From positions 1 through 64,000 of the forward strand of contig NZ_JAAKDU010000010.1 in NCBI RefSeq assembly GCF_011038795.1: 64,000 nt of DNA, written 5' to 3'. A program made the position numbers and the translations under genes. Positions 50,964-58,329 of this stretch are shown here, in pieces. Every line of letters begins with the position of its first letter. The first letter of the stretch is position 1. The notes beneath the pieces are model-generated. The model saw only the letters and a program-made list of their open reading frames with translations, had not been told where the DNA came from and did not search any database. This DNA comes from Streptococcus tangpeifui (lineage in GTDB: Bacteria > Bacillota > Bacilli > Lactobacillales > Streptococcaceae).

Positions 50964-52322
50964 ATGAATAATAAAGAGGCGTGGGTCAAACAGTTTGAAG
51001 CTTTGACTGGTCGCAAACCAACAGCTGAGGAATTTGCAAAAGCTAAAGAAACTGACTTTAATTTGGAACAATTGACAGCATCTATAAATGCTAATCAAGC
51101 GAATGCTCAAGCTTCAGACGTAGGCGTAAGCCCTGAAACAGCAGCGACAGAAAATGCCCAAGTTATGAATCAAGCAAATTTGACTGAGGATGAAGCAACC
51201 CAATCTCAAGGAGTTCCAGCTGGACAGACTGAACAGGCATCTCAAGATCAAGCGGTTATACCTAATCAACAAATACCAAATGATTTGTCACAACAACAAG
51301 CTCAAGTAGGGCAAATGCCACAAGGAAATGAGTCACAGAGAGCATTTGGTCAGCCCCAGAATTTCCAACAGCAGGCTTTCTCTGGTGTACAGTCGGGGCA
51401 AAATCATTCCAATCAAGTTTTAGATTTGATTTTGCCAATTGTATCTTTGGTTTTATCTGTTTTGTTCGCAGCCTTCTCATTTACAGTAGTTGCACCAGTC
51501 TTTCTTGGTCTTTCGGTGCTTGGTCTTATTTTTGCTATTGTGCTTTTGATTTTAAATCTTAAGGGCAAAAAGTTGCTGTCAATCATTGCTAGTGCTGTCG
51601 CTCTTTTGGCTGTTCTGATTAGCATTGTTGGCCTTGTTGTTAGTAATTCTCGCCACTCTGTATCTAAGTCTGATAATTCATCATCAGTGACTAGCAATAA
51701 GAACGGTAAGGTCAAAGATAATAGTACAGATGTCAATGACTATACTGATAAGAACTATAAATTTGAATGGAAACAAGATGATGTTTCAGATTTGAAAGTT
51801 GAAAGTGACACAGTCGCTGATGTTGTTAAGAAGCATGGTAAAGCCACTGAAGCAGAAATTTCTGGTGATGAGTTAACCCTGCGTTACGAAGATAAATCAA
51901 AAGAAGATACCGAACAGAAAGTTACAGTCTCTTTTGAAAAAGGATATGATGGCACTTGGGTTATCTCCTATATTGATGGGATTTTCGAGGCAAATGATAT
52001 TGATACCAATGCTTCTTATAAGTCTGATTGGACCAAGGCCGACTTTGATGCCCTTAAAGTTGGGGATGATGAAACCGGTGCTGGTGGTGCCAGCTGGTCT
52101 GACGTTAAAAGCAAGCATGCCAAACCCTCAGCAGCTTACTATACGGTAAGAACTTATTCCGCAGATGAGCTTGAAAAAGGTTTGACAATCGAATATGAAG
52201 ATTTCGATGCTGATGATTCTCATGCTCAACGTATTTCATTGGAGTTCACAACAAATGATGATGGTGATACTTACCATTTGAGTTATAAATATGGTTATGG
52301 CGCTGGTATTTCGAATGATTAA
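50964..52322 (+). CDS. Membrane protein with Gln-rich N-terminus and two BLIP-like extracellular repeats
   Basis: The 452-residue product has a cytoplasmic head (NNKEAWVKQFEALTGRKPTA), a Gln/Asn/Ala-rich low-complexity stretch to about residue 150, two to three membrane segments (about 152-180, 184-202, 206-228), and an acidic external part with two related units (FEWKQDDVSDLKV near 265 and YKSDWTKADFDALKVGD near 350). Their pattern resembles tandem beta-lactamase-inhibitor-like / SmpA-OmlA folds. AAAGGAG is 7 nt before ATG 50964. A single gene with its own terminator. The function is unknown; an envelope stress or binding role is speculation. Confidence 0.65.
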   Translation: MNNKEAWVKQFEALTGRKPTAEEFAKAKETDFNLEQLTASINANQANAQASDVGVSPETAATENAQVMNQANLTEDEATQSQGVPAGQTEQASQDQAVIPNQQIPNDLSQQQAQVGQMPQGNESQRAFGQPQNFQQQAFSGVQSGQNHSNQVLDLILPIVSLVLSVLFAAFSFTVVAPVFLGLSVLGLIFAIVLLILNLKGKKLLSIIASAVALLAVLISIVGLVVSNSRHSVSKSDNSSSVTSNKNGKVKDNSTDVNDYTDKNYKFEWKQDDVSDLKVESDTVADVVKKHGKATEAEISGDELTLRYEDKSKEDTEQKVTVSFEKGYDGTWVISYIDGIFEANDIDTNASYKSDWTKADFDALKVGDDETGAGGASWSDVKSKHAKPSAAYYTVRTYSADELEKGLTIEYEDFDADDSHAQRISLEFTTNDDGDTYHLSYKYGYGAGISND

Positions 52323-52347
52323 TAGCAATAATAATTGCTAACCCATC

Positions 52348-52378
52348 AGAGGTTAGGACAGAAGTCCTGCCTCTTTTG
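52348..52378 (+). terminator. Terminator after 50964-52322
   Basis: GAGG-AGGAC pairs with GTCCT-CCTC (small bulges) around AGAA, followed by TTTTGTT. Confidence 0.75.
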
Positions 52379-52395
52379 TTATTGCTCTAGATTTT

Positions 52396-52740
52396 TACTA
52401 GATGGACGCAGTGGTTGAGAGTAAGACTTGTTGGCTAAGCCAAGAAGTCTTACCCCTACATGGTTCATTAGGTACTTTAGCACAATGAATTACTGCTGGC
52501 TAGGTTTCTTTTTGCAATAAGGTCGAAGTGGAAAACTTAAATGAATGTGATGATGAACTTCGTTCATCTTATTTCCAATCTCAAAAGGTCTGAGAGATCT
52601 TTTGAGATTAGAAATGAAGCTTGCTTACAAAGCAAGTGTCAAAAACAATCTGGGGAGAGACCGTTTCAGGTCATCACCTTGAAACTAGGGCGTGGTGAGA
52701 ACCAAAATTTTCAATTTTTGGTTGATCTCACTCTCTTTAT
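52396..52740 (+). repeat. Structured intergenic repeat, copy A
   Basis: This copy includes the 5' block, a GATGAAC/GTTCATC hairpin (about 52552-52568), a long hairpin with 12 or more bp arms (52577-52591 with 52595-52609), a GCTT...AAGC hairpin, the GGGGA-loop hairpin (52645-52651/52658-52664), and a terminal palindrome (GTGAGAACCAAAA ... TTTTTGGTT, then CTCAC). Its long hairpin differs from the matching one in copy B by paired changes. No gene is supported here. Confidence 0.75.
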
Positions 52741-52957
52741 CGTGATTGTATTTGGCACTTTCGTGAAATTTCTGCTAGACTAAACCCATGGCTATTAACT
52801 ATAAAAGGCTTTATTACTCACCCATCAAGCAGGGGGCTACAGCATTTTCTTAGGGGAAGAGCCAGCTATGTTTCTAGTTTTATGAGTGCTTCTATAGGAT
52901 TCTATTGTAGAGTTTTTCCGTTAAAAAGCTTTTGGGACAGATGGCTTTAACCTCATC

Positions 52958-52995
52958 CACAAAGTATTGTAATCTCTGAAGATTACGTATAAAAA
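52958..52995 (+). repeat. 38-nt repeat with GTAATC/GATTAC hairpin
   Basis: It matches 47154-47191 over 38 nt with one difference (T for C). Both contain a 6-bp stem with TCTGAA loop and end in GTATAAAAA. From 52996 to 53582 no gene is supported: short open frames near 53050-53260 change frame repeatedly and I recognise none of them; a TATAAT near 53569 serves the next gene. Confidence 0.65.
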
Positions 52996-53603
52996 CTTGA
53001 GTCTAGTTAATCATGAGATCGCTGTCTGGCACTGACAATCGTTCATATAATCAGGTGATGGCGTTGGGAACAGGGCGCCTGTTGGGGCAATGGCAGCTTC
53101 CTTTATGGATTGGTAGTATCTTTTGAACTGGCACTGCCTGCCCAGTTCTATTTTTTGCTGATCCAAAGCAAGATCTGTCTTGATCGCCAGTTCTACTTTT
53201 GTTTAATTCGGTAGTTTGGCTGTTCACTATTATTTGTCCCCTCTGGGCTGTCTGCACCTAGAATAGGGCTTTTGGAGGTCAGATTTTTCTAACTCAGGAA
53301 TTTTTGTATTTGGTTATGGGGTATTAGACAGAACTTTTTAGTAATCGGTCAAGTTAACATTACGGTAAGCCAATGCTCTCTTGTTTCTTGTTGGGAAAGC
53401 CTTGTGGGCTTAGTTGGTTTTTAAGGTAGGAAAAAGTTAGCACTTGGAGCGTTGCTCACATTTGCTGGAGTTGGCTGTAAGACTCAGTAGCGTTTAGGAG
53501 TTTTTAGACATTTCTCCTTCCTTGTCTAATTTAATGCTGTTGGACTCAATCGCTCCCAGCTTTTTGTTATAATAATTTTAATTTGTTGGAGGTAATTTTA
53601 TTT

Positions 53604-54464
53604 ATGAAAGTTGGCTTGGTACTGGAAGGTGGAGGCATGCGAGGGCTCTATAGTCAAGGAGTCATTGATGCTTTTTTAGATGAAGATCTTAAATTTGCTG
53701 GTGTAGTTGGCGTTTCTGCTGGGGCTCTATTTGGTGTTAACCTCTTATCCAAACAGAGAGGGCGTGGCCTGCGTTATAATAAACGATTTATTGGTCAGAA
53801 GAATTATATGAGTTTTTGGTCTTGGCTAAAAACAGGGAACTTTGTCAATAAGGAGTTTACCTATTACAAAGTTCCGATGGAGTTAGATGTCTTTGACCAA
53901 GAAACTTTTGAAGAATCGGGGGCAGAGTTTTATGCTGTTGCAACCAATGTTGAGACAGGTCAACCGGCCTATCTTCCTGTCAAAAACGTATTTAAGGAGA
54001 TGGAAATCTTTCGGGCAAGTTCGGCCTTGCCCTTGGTTTCCAGAATTGTTGATTGGCAAGGACAAAAATACCTAGATGGCGGTCTGTCGGATTCTATTCC
54101 AGTTGAATTTGCCAGAAGTTTGGGTTATGATAAACTCGTTGTCGTTTTGACGCGTCCGTTGAACTACCGCAAGAAACCATCTAGAGGGCGGATTTATCAG
54201 CTCTTTTATCGCAAATATCCCGAGTTTGTTAAAGCTGCCAGTCAACGCTGGAAAACTTATAATCGAGAAGTAGAAGAGGTTATAAAGCTTGAAGAGGCAG
54301 GAGATTTATTTGCTATTCGTCCTGAGAAAGATTTGGATATTGGCCGTCTGGAAACAGATCCTGAGAAGTTTGATGAGATTTACAATATTGGTCTGACGGA
54401 TGCTCAAAAAATGATGCCTCAATTAAAGGCCTATTTGCAAGGAGAAGGTCATGGCCAAGCTTGA
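53604..54464 (+). CDS. Patatin-like phospholipase / serine esterase
   Basis: The 286-residue product has the patatin signatures: oxyanion loop LEGGGMRGLYSQGV near 8-20, nucleophile elbow GVSAGALFG (GxSxG) near 39, and the catalytic Asp in DGGLSDSIP near 157. It belongs to the RssA/YjjU-type bacterial patatins that act on acyl esters of lipids. No signal peptide is seen, so it is cytoplasmic. ATG 53604 is 13 nt from GGAGG; the in-frame TTG at 53583 is a poorer choice. Confidence 0.88.
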   Translation: MKVGLVLEGGGMRGLYSQGVIDAFLDEDLKFAGVVGVSAGALFGVNLLSKQRGRGLRYNKRFIGQKNYMSFWSWLKTGNFVNKEFTYYKVPMELDVFDQETFEESGAEFYAVATNVETGQPAYLPVKNVFKEMEIFRASSALPLVSRIVDWQGQKYLDGGLSDSIPVEFARSLGYDKLVVVLTRPLNYRKKPSRGRIYQLFYRKYPEFVKAASQRWKTYNREVEEVIKLEEAGDLFAIRPEKDLDIGRLETDPEKFDEIYNIGLTDAQKMMPQLKAYLQGEGHGQA

Positions 54465-54619
54465 TGTTTTGCAATATCTATCCTTTTAACCAATGCCTAT
54501 CAAAAAAGGGCTAGCTTTGCTGACGATGTGGAGTAATGATGCAAATTAGTTTAAACTAAGTAATTAAGTCATACGGTAGGCTGATTTAGAAAAATAAAGG
54601 AGGGAGGAGCAGTAGGTAA

Positions 54620-55126
54620 GTGATCAAAGACTATACTGAATTTTATAGCCGTCTAACGGCTCCCTTACGAGAGCGTCCTTGGATGATAAAAATATTACGC
54701 GTAAGCAATTGGATTTTAACCAAGCTCATGGCTGTTCTATACCCCCTCTTGTTGCTTGATTTGCTTGGGCGGGAACAGTTTTACGACTTAGGTTTAACCA
54801 TCTTTATTCCTGGTCTGGCTTTTACAGGACTTAGTTACTTTCGAATGCGGCTTAATCTCCCCAGACCCTATGAGACTTGGGCAATTAGTCCTCTGATTGA
54901 TAAGGCTTCCAAGGGGAATTCCTTACCTAGCCGACATGTCTTTTCAGCAGCTATGATAAGCCTTTGTCTCTACCAAATTAGTCCTCGCATTAGTGTTCTT
55001 TGCCTAGTCTTCTCAGCTATTCTAGCTCTCTGTCGAGTCTTAGGGGGAGTCCATTATCCCAGAGACGTTATTCTAGGTTATTTCACCGGTGTCCTAGCTG
55101 GACTTTTGCTTCTCATTTTTCTCTAA
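54620..55126 (+). CDS. PAP2-family membrane phosphatase
   Basis: The 168-residue protein has five or six membrane segments and the three phosphatase motifs: RMRLNLPRP (KxxxxxxRP-like, first Lys replaced), SLPSRHVFSA (PSGH-like, Ser-Arg-His), and CRVLGGVHYPRDV (SRxxxxxHxxxD-like). Related enzymes dephosphorylate undecaprenyl pyrophosphate or phosphatidic acid/PGP. GTG 54620 follows a purine-rich GGAGGGAGGAG. It lies 155 bp after the patatin gene; joint lipid turnover is possible. Confidence 0.85.
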   Translation: MIKDYTEFYSRLTAPLRERPWMIKILRVSNWILTKLMAVLYPLLLLDLLGREQFYDLGLTIFIPGLAFTGLSYFRMRLNLPRPYETWAISPLIDKASKGNSLPSRHVFSAAMISLCLYQISPRISVLCLVFSAILALCRVLGGVHYPRDVILGYFTGVLAGLLLLIFL

Positions 55127-55132
55127 TTTTGT

Positions 55133-55199
55133 CCGTTCACGACAAATTAAGGCCATTTCACGACATAGCTAACTTTTAGCTTGTCTTTTTTTGTATAAT
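55133..55199 (+). promoter_or_regulatory. ComE-type direct repeats and promoter of comED
   Basis: CCGTTCACGACA (from 55133) and CCATTTCACGACA (from 55153) contain identical 9-mers TTCACGACA at 55136-55144 and 55157-55165, a 21-bp period (two helical turns). TATAAT follows at 55194-55199, 28 bp after the second repeat, with no proper -35. This is the layout of LytTR regulator binding sites, so ComED is probably autoregulated. Confidence 0.8.
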
Positions 55200-55246
55200 A
55201 AGTAAAAATGGGTTTCTTTTATCATAAGTGTTAAGGAGGTTTGTCT

Positions 55247-55990
55247 TTGCTGTATATTTATGCCTTAGAAGATAATTTTAAGCAACAGGCTAGAATTGAA
55301 CGTGCCATTCGGAATATTGCAGAAGAAAGGGATTTAGATTATGAATTTTTAGTCTCTGGCAAACCTGACCAATTGATGGAGAGTATTAAAGGTAAAGGGG
55401 AGCAGCATATCTTCTTCTTAGATATTGATTTAAATGGCGAAAAAAAGAAGGGCTTTGAGGTGGCAAGAACTATTCGAGCTAGGGATAGTCAGGCCCTGAT
55501 TGTTTTTGTCACTACCCATTCCAATTTTATGCCCTTGACTTTTAAGTATCAGGTTTCTGCCTTGGATTTTATCGATAAAGAATTACCAGAAGAAGCATTT
55601 CGGCAGCGGTTGGGTAATATTTTACGTCATGCTCAGGAAAATCTTGGTAAGAATTTGTCAGAGGATTCCTTCCTTTTTGAGAATGAGCAGTTCCGTATCC
55701 AAATGCCTTACAGTGATATTTATTTTATTGAAGCCTCATCTAGTCCTCATAAGATTATTTTGCATGGTCGTAAGGATTATATGGAGTTTTATGGTAGTCT
55801 AGCTGAGGTTGATAAGGCAACGGATCGCTTTATTCGAGTCCATCGGTCTATCAGTCTCAATCCTGCCAATGTTGCTAAGGTCGATAAAATCCAGCGATTA
55901 GCCCATTTTCCCAATGGCGAAACCTGTGTCATTGCCAAAACTAAGATGCGAGCTTTAGCTAGCGCTCTGAAGAAATTGCATAGGAGGTAG
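55247..55990 (+). CDS. comE: LytTR response regulator, ComE/BlpR-like
   Basis: The 247-residue regulator has a receiver domain with the phosphorylated Asp in IFFLDIDLNGE near 58 and VFVTTHSNFMPLTF near 87, then a LytTR DNA-binding domain from about 140 (YFIEASSSPHKI, RVHRSISLNPANV). It is closely similar to S. mutans ComE as I remember it. TTG 55247 lies 7 nt after AAGGAGGT; TTG 55241 is too close to it. The stop overlaps the comD region by a few bases. It should bind the 21-bp-period repeats found at three promoters in this island. Confidence 0.88.
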   Translation: MLYIYALEDNFKQQARIERAIRNIAEERDLDYEFLVSGKPDQLMESIKGKGEQHIFFLDIDLNGEKKKGFEVARTIRARDSQALIVFVTTHSNFMPLTFKYQVSALDFIDKELPEEAFRQRLGNILRHAQENLGKNLSEDSFLFENEQFRIQMPYSDIYFIEASSSPHKIILHGRKDYMEFYGSLAEVDKATDRFIRVHRSISLNPANVAKVDKIQRLAHFPNGETCVIAKTKMRALASALKKLHRR

Positions 55991-55992
55991 TG

Positions 55993-57321
55993 ATGTTATC
56001 TTTATTGTATATCAATCGGACTTTTCAAATGTTTCTTTGGTCGGTTGTTGAGTTATTTATCATGCAGCGTTCTTTTAAGATTCGCATCCCTTGGGCTTAT
56101 CAATTGGCTTTCCTTGTCTTAAATAGTTTGCCTTATGTCTGGTTAAAAGATTTTTATGCTAGCAATCAATTTTGGGAATTAGCTTTAATCAGTTTTCTCA
56201 TCTTTAAGTTTAGCGATAAAGTTAAAGATTTCTCGTTAAGGCTTTTCTTTATATTTTATGTCAAGTTGGGTATTGATATCATTGCTAGATTTATGATGTT
56301 TATGGTTATCTACCCATTCTTCCCTCAATTAACTCATCATTATTTTCCTGTGCTATCAATCCTGATTCAGGCAACTCTATCCCTTCTGGCCAATGAATTA
56401 ATTCTTCATTATTTAAAAATGGATTTTCTGCAAATTAATGAGTTAATTGACGATCGGAGTGTCAAGTCTTCTATCATCTACTATAATATTTTCTTTATCA
56501 TCTACTTCATAACTTTATGGCTGAGCTATTTGATTACACCTACTAATTTTGGTGTTACTTATCGTGTCAATACAAGTACCTTGTTTATGGTGTCTCTCTT
56601 GTCCTTTATTTCAGCATTTAATTATCGTGTTTCGATGATTTATGAAAAACGCTTGATACTTCAAAAGGAAAATGAACTCAAATATATTACTAACTACAAT
56701 CATCAGATTGAAGAGCTTTATGGTCAGATTCGCTCCTTTCGTCATGACTACAGCAATATCCTAGCCAGTCTCCGATACAGCGCCGACAACGAGGACCTGA
56801 CCAGTATTCGTCAGACCCTGGATGAGATTAGCCAGGAATCACGTGAAATTCTTGATGCTCAGAAGTTTGAAATGGCCAACCTCTCCAATATTACTGATAA
56901 TGCTCTTAAGAGTGTCCTGTCTTCCAAATTATCTAGAGCCATTGATTTAGAGTTGGATGTCAAGATAGAGATTGCCGACCCAATAGGACTGCCGACTGAC
57001 TTTAGTACTCTTGACTTCGTCAGATTAGTATCGAATCTACTGGATAATGCTATCGAAGCCGCTGATGAGTCTGAGGCTAGACAGCTCTCCTTGTCTTATT
57101 TTAAACACGGTGGCGCTTTTGTTTTCATTCTGGTCAATAGTACTCAGTCAACCACAGAAAACATTGCGGATCTTTTCCAATTGGATGTCTCCACTAAGGG
57201 AAATGATAGGGGGATCGGCCTTGCTATTGTCAAGCAGATTTTGGCAAACTATCCTAATGCTGTCCTAAAAACCAGCAGTCAAAATGGTCTCTTCACTCAA
57301 CAGCTAGAGGTAGAGGTGTGA
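55993..57321 (+). CDS. comD: HPK10 histidine kinase, ComD/BlpH-like peptide pheromone receptor
   Basis: The 442-residue kinase has six or seven N-terminal membrane segments (to about residue 220), the HPK10 phospho-acceptor motif FRHDYSNILASLR near 250, an N box LVSNLLDNAIEAADE near 350, and a G box RGIGLAIVKQI near 410. Length equals that of S. mutans ComD. GGAGG is 5 nt before ATG 55993. Such kinases sense a secreted double-glycine peptide; the ligand here is not obvious because no comC lies next to it. Confidence 0.88.
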   Translation: MLSLLYINRTFQMFLWSVVELFIMQRSFKIRIPWAYQLAFLVLNSLPYVWLKDFYASNQFWELALISFLIFKFSDKVKDFSLRLFFIFYVKLGIDIIARFMMFMVIYPFFPQLTHHYFPVLSILIQATLSLLANELILHYLKMDFLQINELIDDRSVKSSIIYYNIFFIIYFITLWLSYLITPTNFGVTYRVNTSTLFMVSLLSFISAFNYRVSMIYEKRLILQKENELKYITNYNHQIEELYGQIRSFRHDYSNILASLRYSADNEDLTSIRQTLDEISQESREILDAQKFEMANLSNITDNALKSVLSSKLSRAIDLELDVKIEIADPIGLPTDFSTLDFVRLVSNLLDNAIEAADESEARQLSLSYFKHGGAFVFILVNSTQSTTENIADLFQLDVSTKGNDRGIGLAIVKQILANYPNAVLKTSSQNGLFTQQLEVEV

Positions 57322-57328
57322 ACGATAT

Positions 57329-57362
57329 GAAAACTCCCAAATCTGTTAGACTTGGGAGTTTT
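57329..57362. terminator. Bidirectional terminator between comD and comB
   Basis: A perfect stem AAAACTCCCAA with TTGGGAGTTTT has an 11-12-nt loop. It ends both the comED and the comAB transcripts, which converge here. Confidence 0.85.
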
Positions 57363-57373
57363 CGCATGCTAGC

Positions 57374-58147
57374 TTAGTTAAAGGTTGCGAGTACCTTTTC
57401 TTTGTAGTAATCAAAATAACTTTTTTTAGCCACGATGCTGGTCACCTTACCTTGTAGACCATATTTGAGAGAGCTTTTATCTTGCTTTTTGAGCTTTATC
57501 TTAGCTGTTATTTTGAAAACATTACCTTGTTTTGTTGTGGTTGCTGTTTTATCAATGTGGCTGACCTTTCCTTTTAGAAAAAGATTTTTATTATTGCCAC
57601 CTTTTAAGGTGAGTCGTGCCCACTGGCCAGTCTTAATGCTGGCAATGTAGTTAGAATCAACGTAGTAGGTTAGATTGATCGTTTTCTCGTTTTGGAGATT
57701 GGGATAAATTTCTCCAACTGCAGTCCCATTTGGGATGGCCTTTTGTCCGGTATAATCTTTTTCTAAGTGTAAAATGCCATCTCTTGAAGCCTTGATTTCT
57801 GGAGCTTTTTCTACCTGACTGGTTTGGCCCGTCTCTTCTAGATAGAGCTGAGTTTGAGTATCTGGACTGGGTTTCTCATATTTGAGCAAGATATCGCCTT
57901 TTCTGACGGTTTTATTATTTTTTAAGTTATTGGTTGTAATCGCATTATCGCTGATTGATTGAATGGTAACAAGGCTCGAAGCTGGTGTTAACTCGCCTGT
58001 GCTCGTGACAACAATTTCTTTGGTCGCATACATTGAAAAGACGATTAGAAAAATAACCAGTAGAGTAATCGGGATAATAGATAGAGTCGCAAAATTTTGA
58101 TAGCGTCTGCGATAAAATTCAGAACTGCTTAATAATTTTTGATCCAT
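57374..58147 (-). CDS. comB: Peptide exporter accessory protein, ComB/CslB-like
   Basis: The 257-residue protein has a short cytoplasmic N-terminus (MDQKLLSSSEFYRRRYQNFA), one membrane segment (about 20-42), and an HlyD-like beta-barrel/biotinyl-lipoyl-type periphery (STGELTPASSLVTIQS). It works with the C39 ABC exporter to release pheromone and bacteriocins. It is shorter than the S. mutans protein I recall (about 300 residues), lacking a Lys-rich coiled-coil insert. AGGAGG is 5 nt before ATG 58147. Transcribed with comA, 182 bp upstream. Confidence 0.85.
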   Translation of the reverse strand: MDQKLLSSSEFYRRRYQNFATLSIIPITLLVIFLIVFSMYATKEIVVTSTGELTPASSLVTIQSISDNAITTNNLKNNKTVRKGDILLKYEKPSPDTQTQLYLEETGQTSQVEKAPEIKASRDGILHLEKDYTGQKAIPNGTAVGEIYPNLQNEKTINLTYYVDSNYIASIKTGQWARLTLKGGNNKNLFLKGKVSHIDKTATTTKQGNVFKITAKIKLKKQDKSSLKYGLQGKVTSIVAKKSYFDYYKEKVLATFN

Positions 58148-58329
58148 AAAAACCTCCTCGTAATTGGACTCACCTGCAGGTCTTTGAAAAAGAGAGGTAG
58201 TTGTTTTGATTTTGCCAAATTACAGCTAAGACTACCTTTAGGTGTAAATCTCTCTGGTGCTCAGAAGCTTCGCACCGTCTCAGAAGTCCCCTATTTTTCT
58301 GTGACTTGTTTAACGGTTTAGCACCTTTT

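Noticed and set aside
52396..52740. Interpreting the structured repeat as a riboswitch or T-box leader
   Set aside because: No coding gene follows closely in the same direction for most copies, one copy is inverted, and no specifier or T-box motif was found.
53051..53257. 68-codon minus-strand ORF and broken plus-strand frames
   Set aside because: No recognisable family; hydrophobic fragments appear in different plus frames but do not assemble into a protein I can name. A decayed gene is possible but unsupported.
58139..58321. 60-codon plus-strand ORF opposite the comA-comB gap, considered as comC
   Set aside because: No double-glycine leader, no ribosome site, no promoter with direct repeats.
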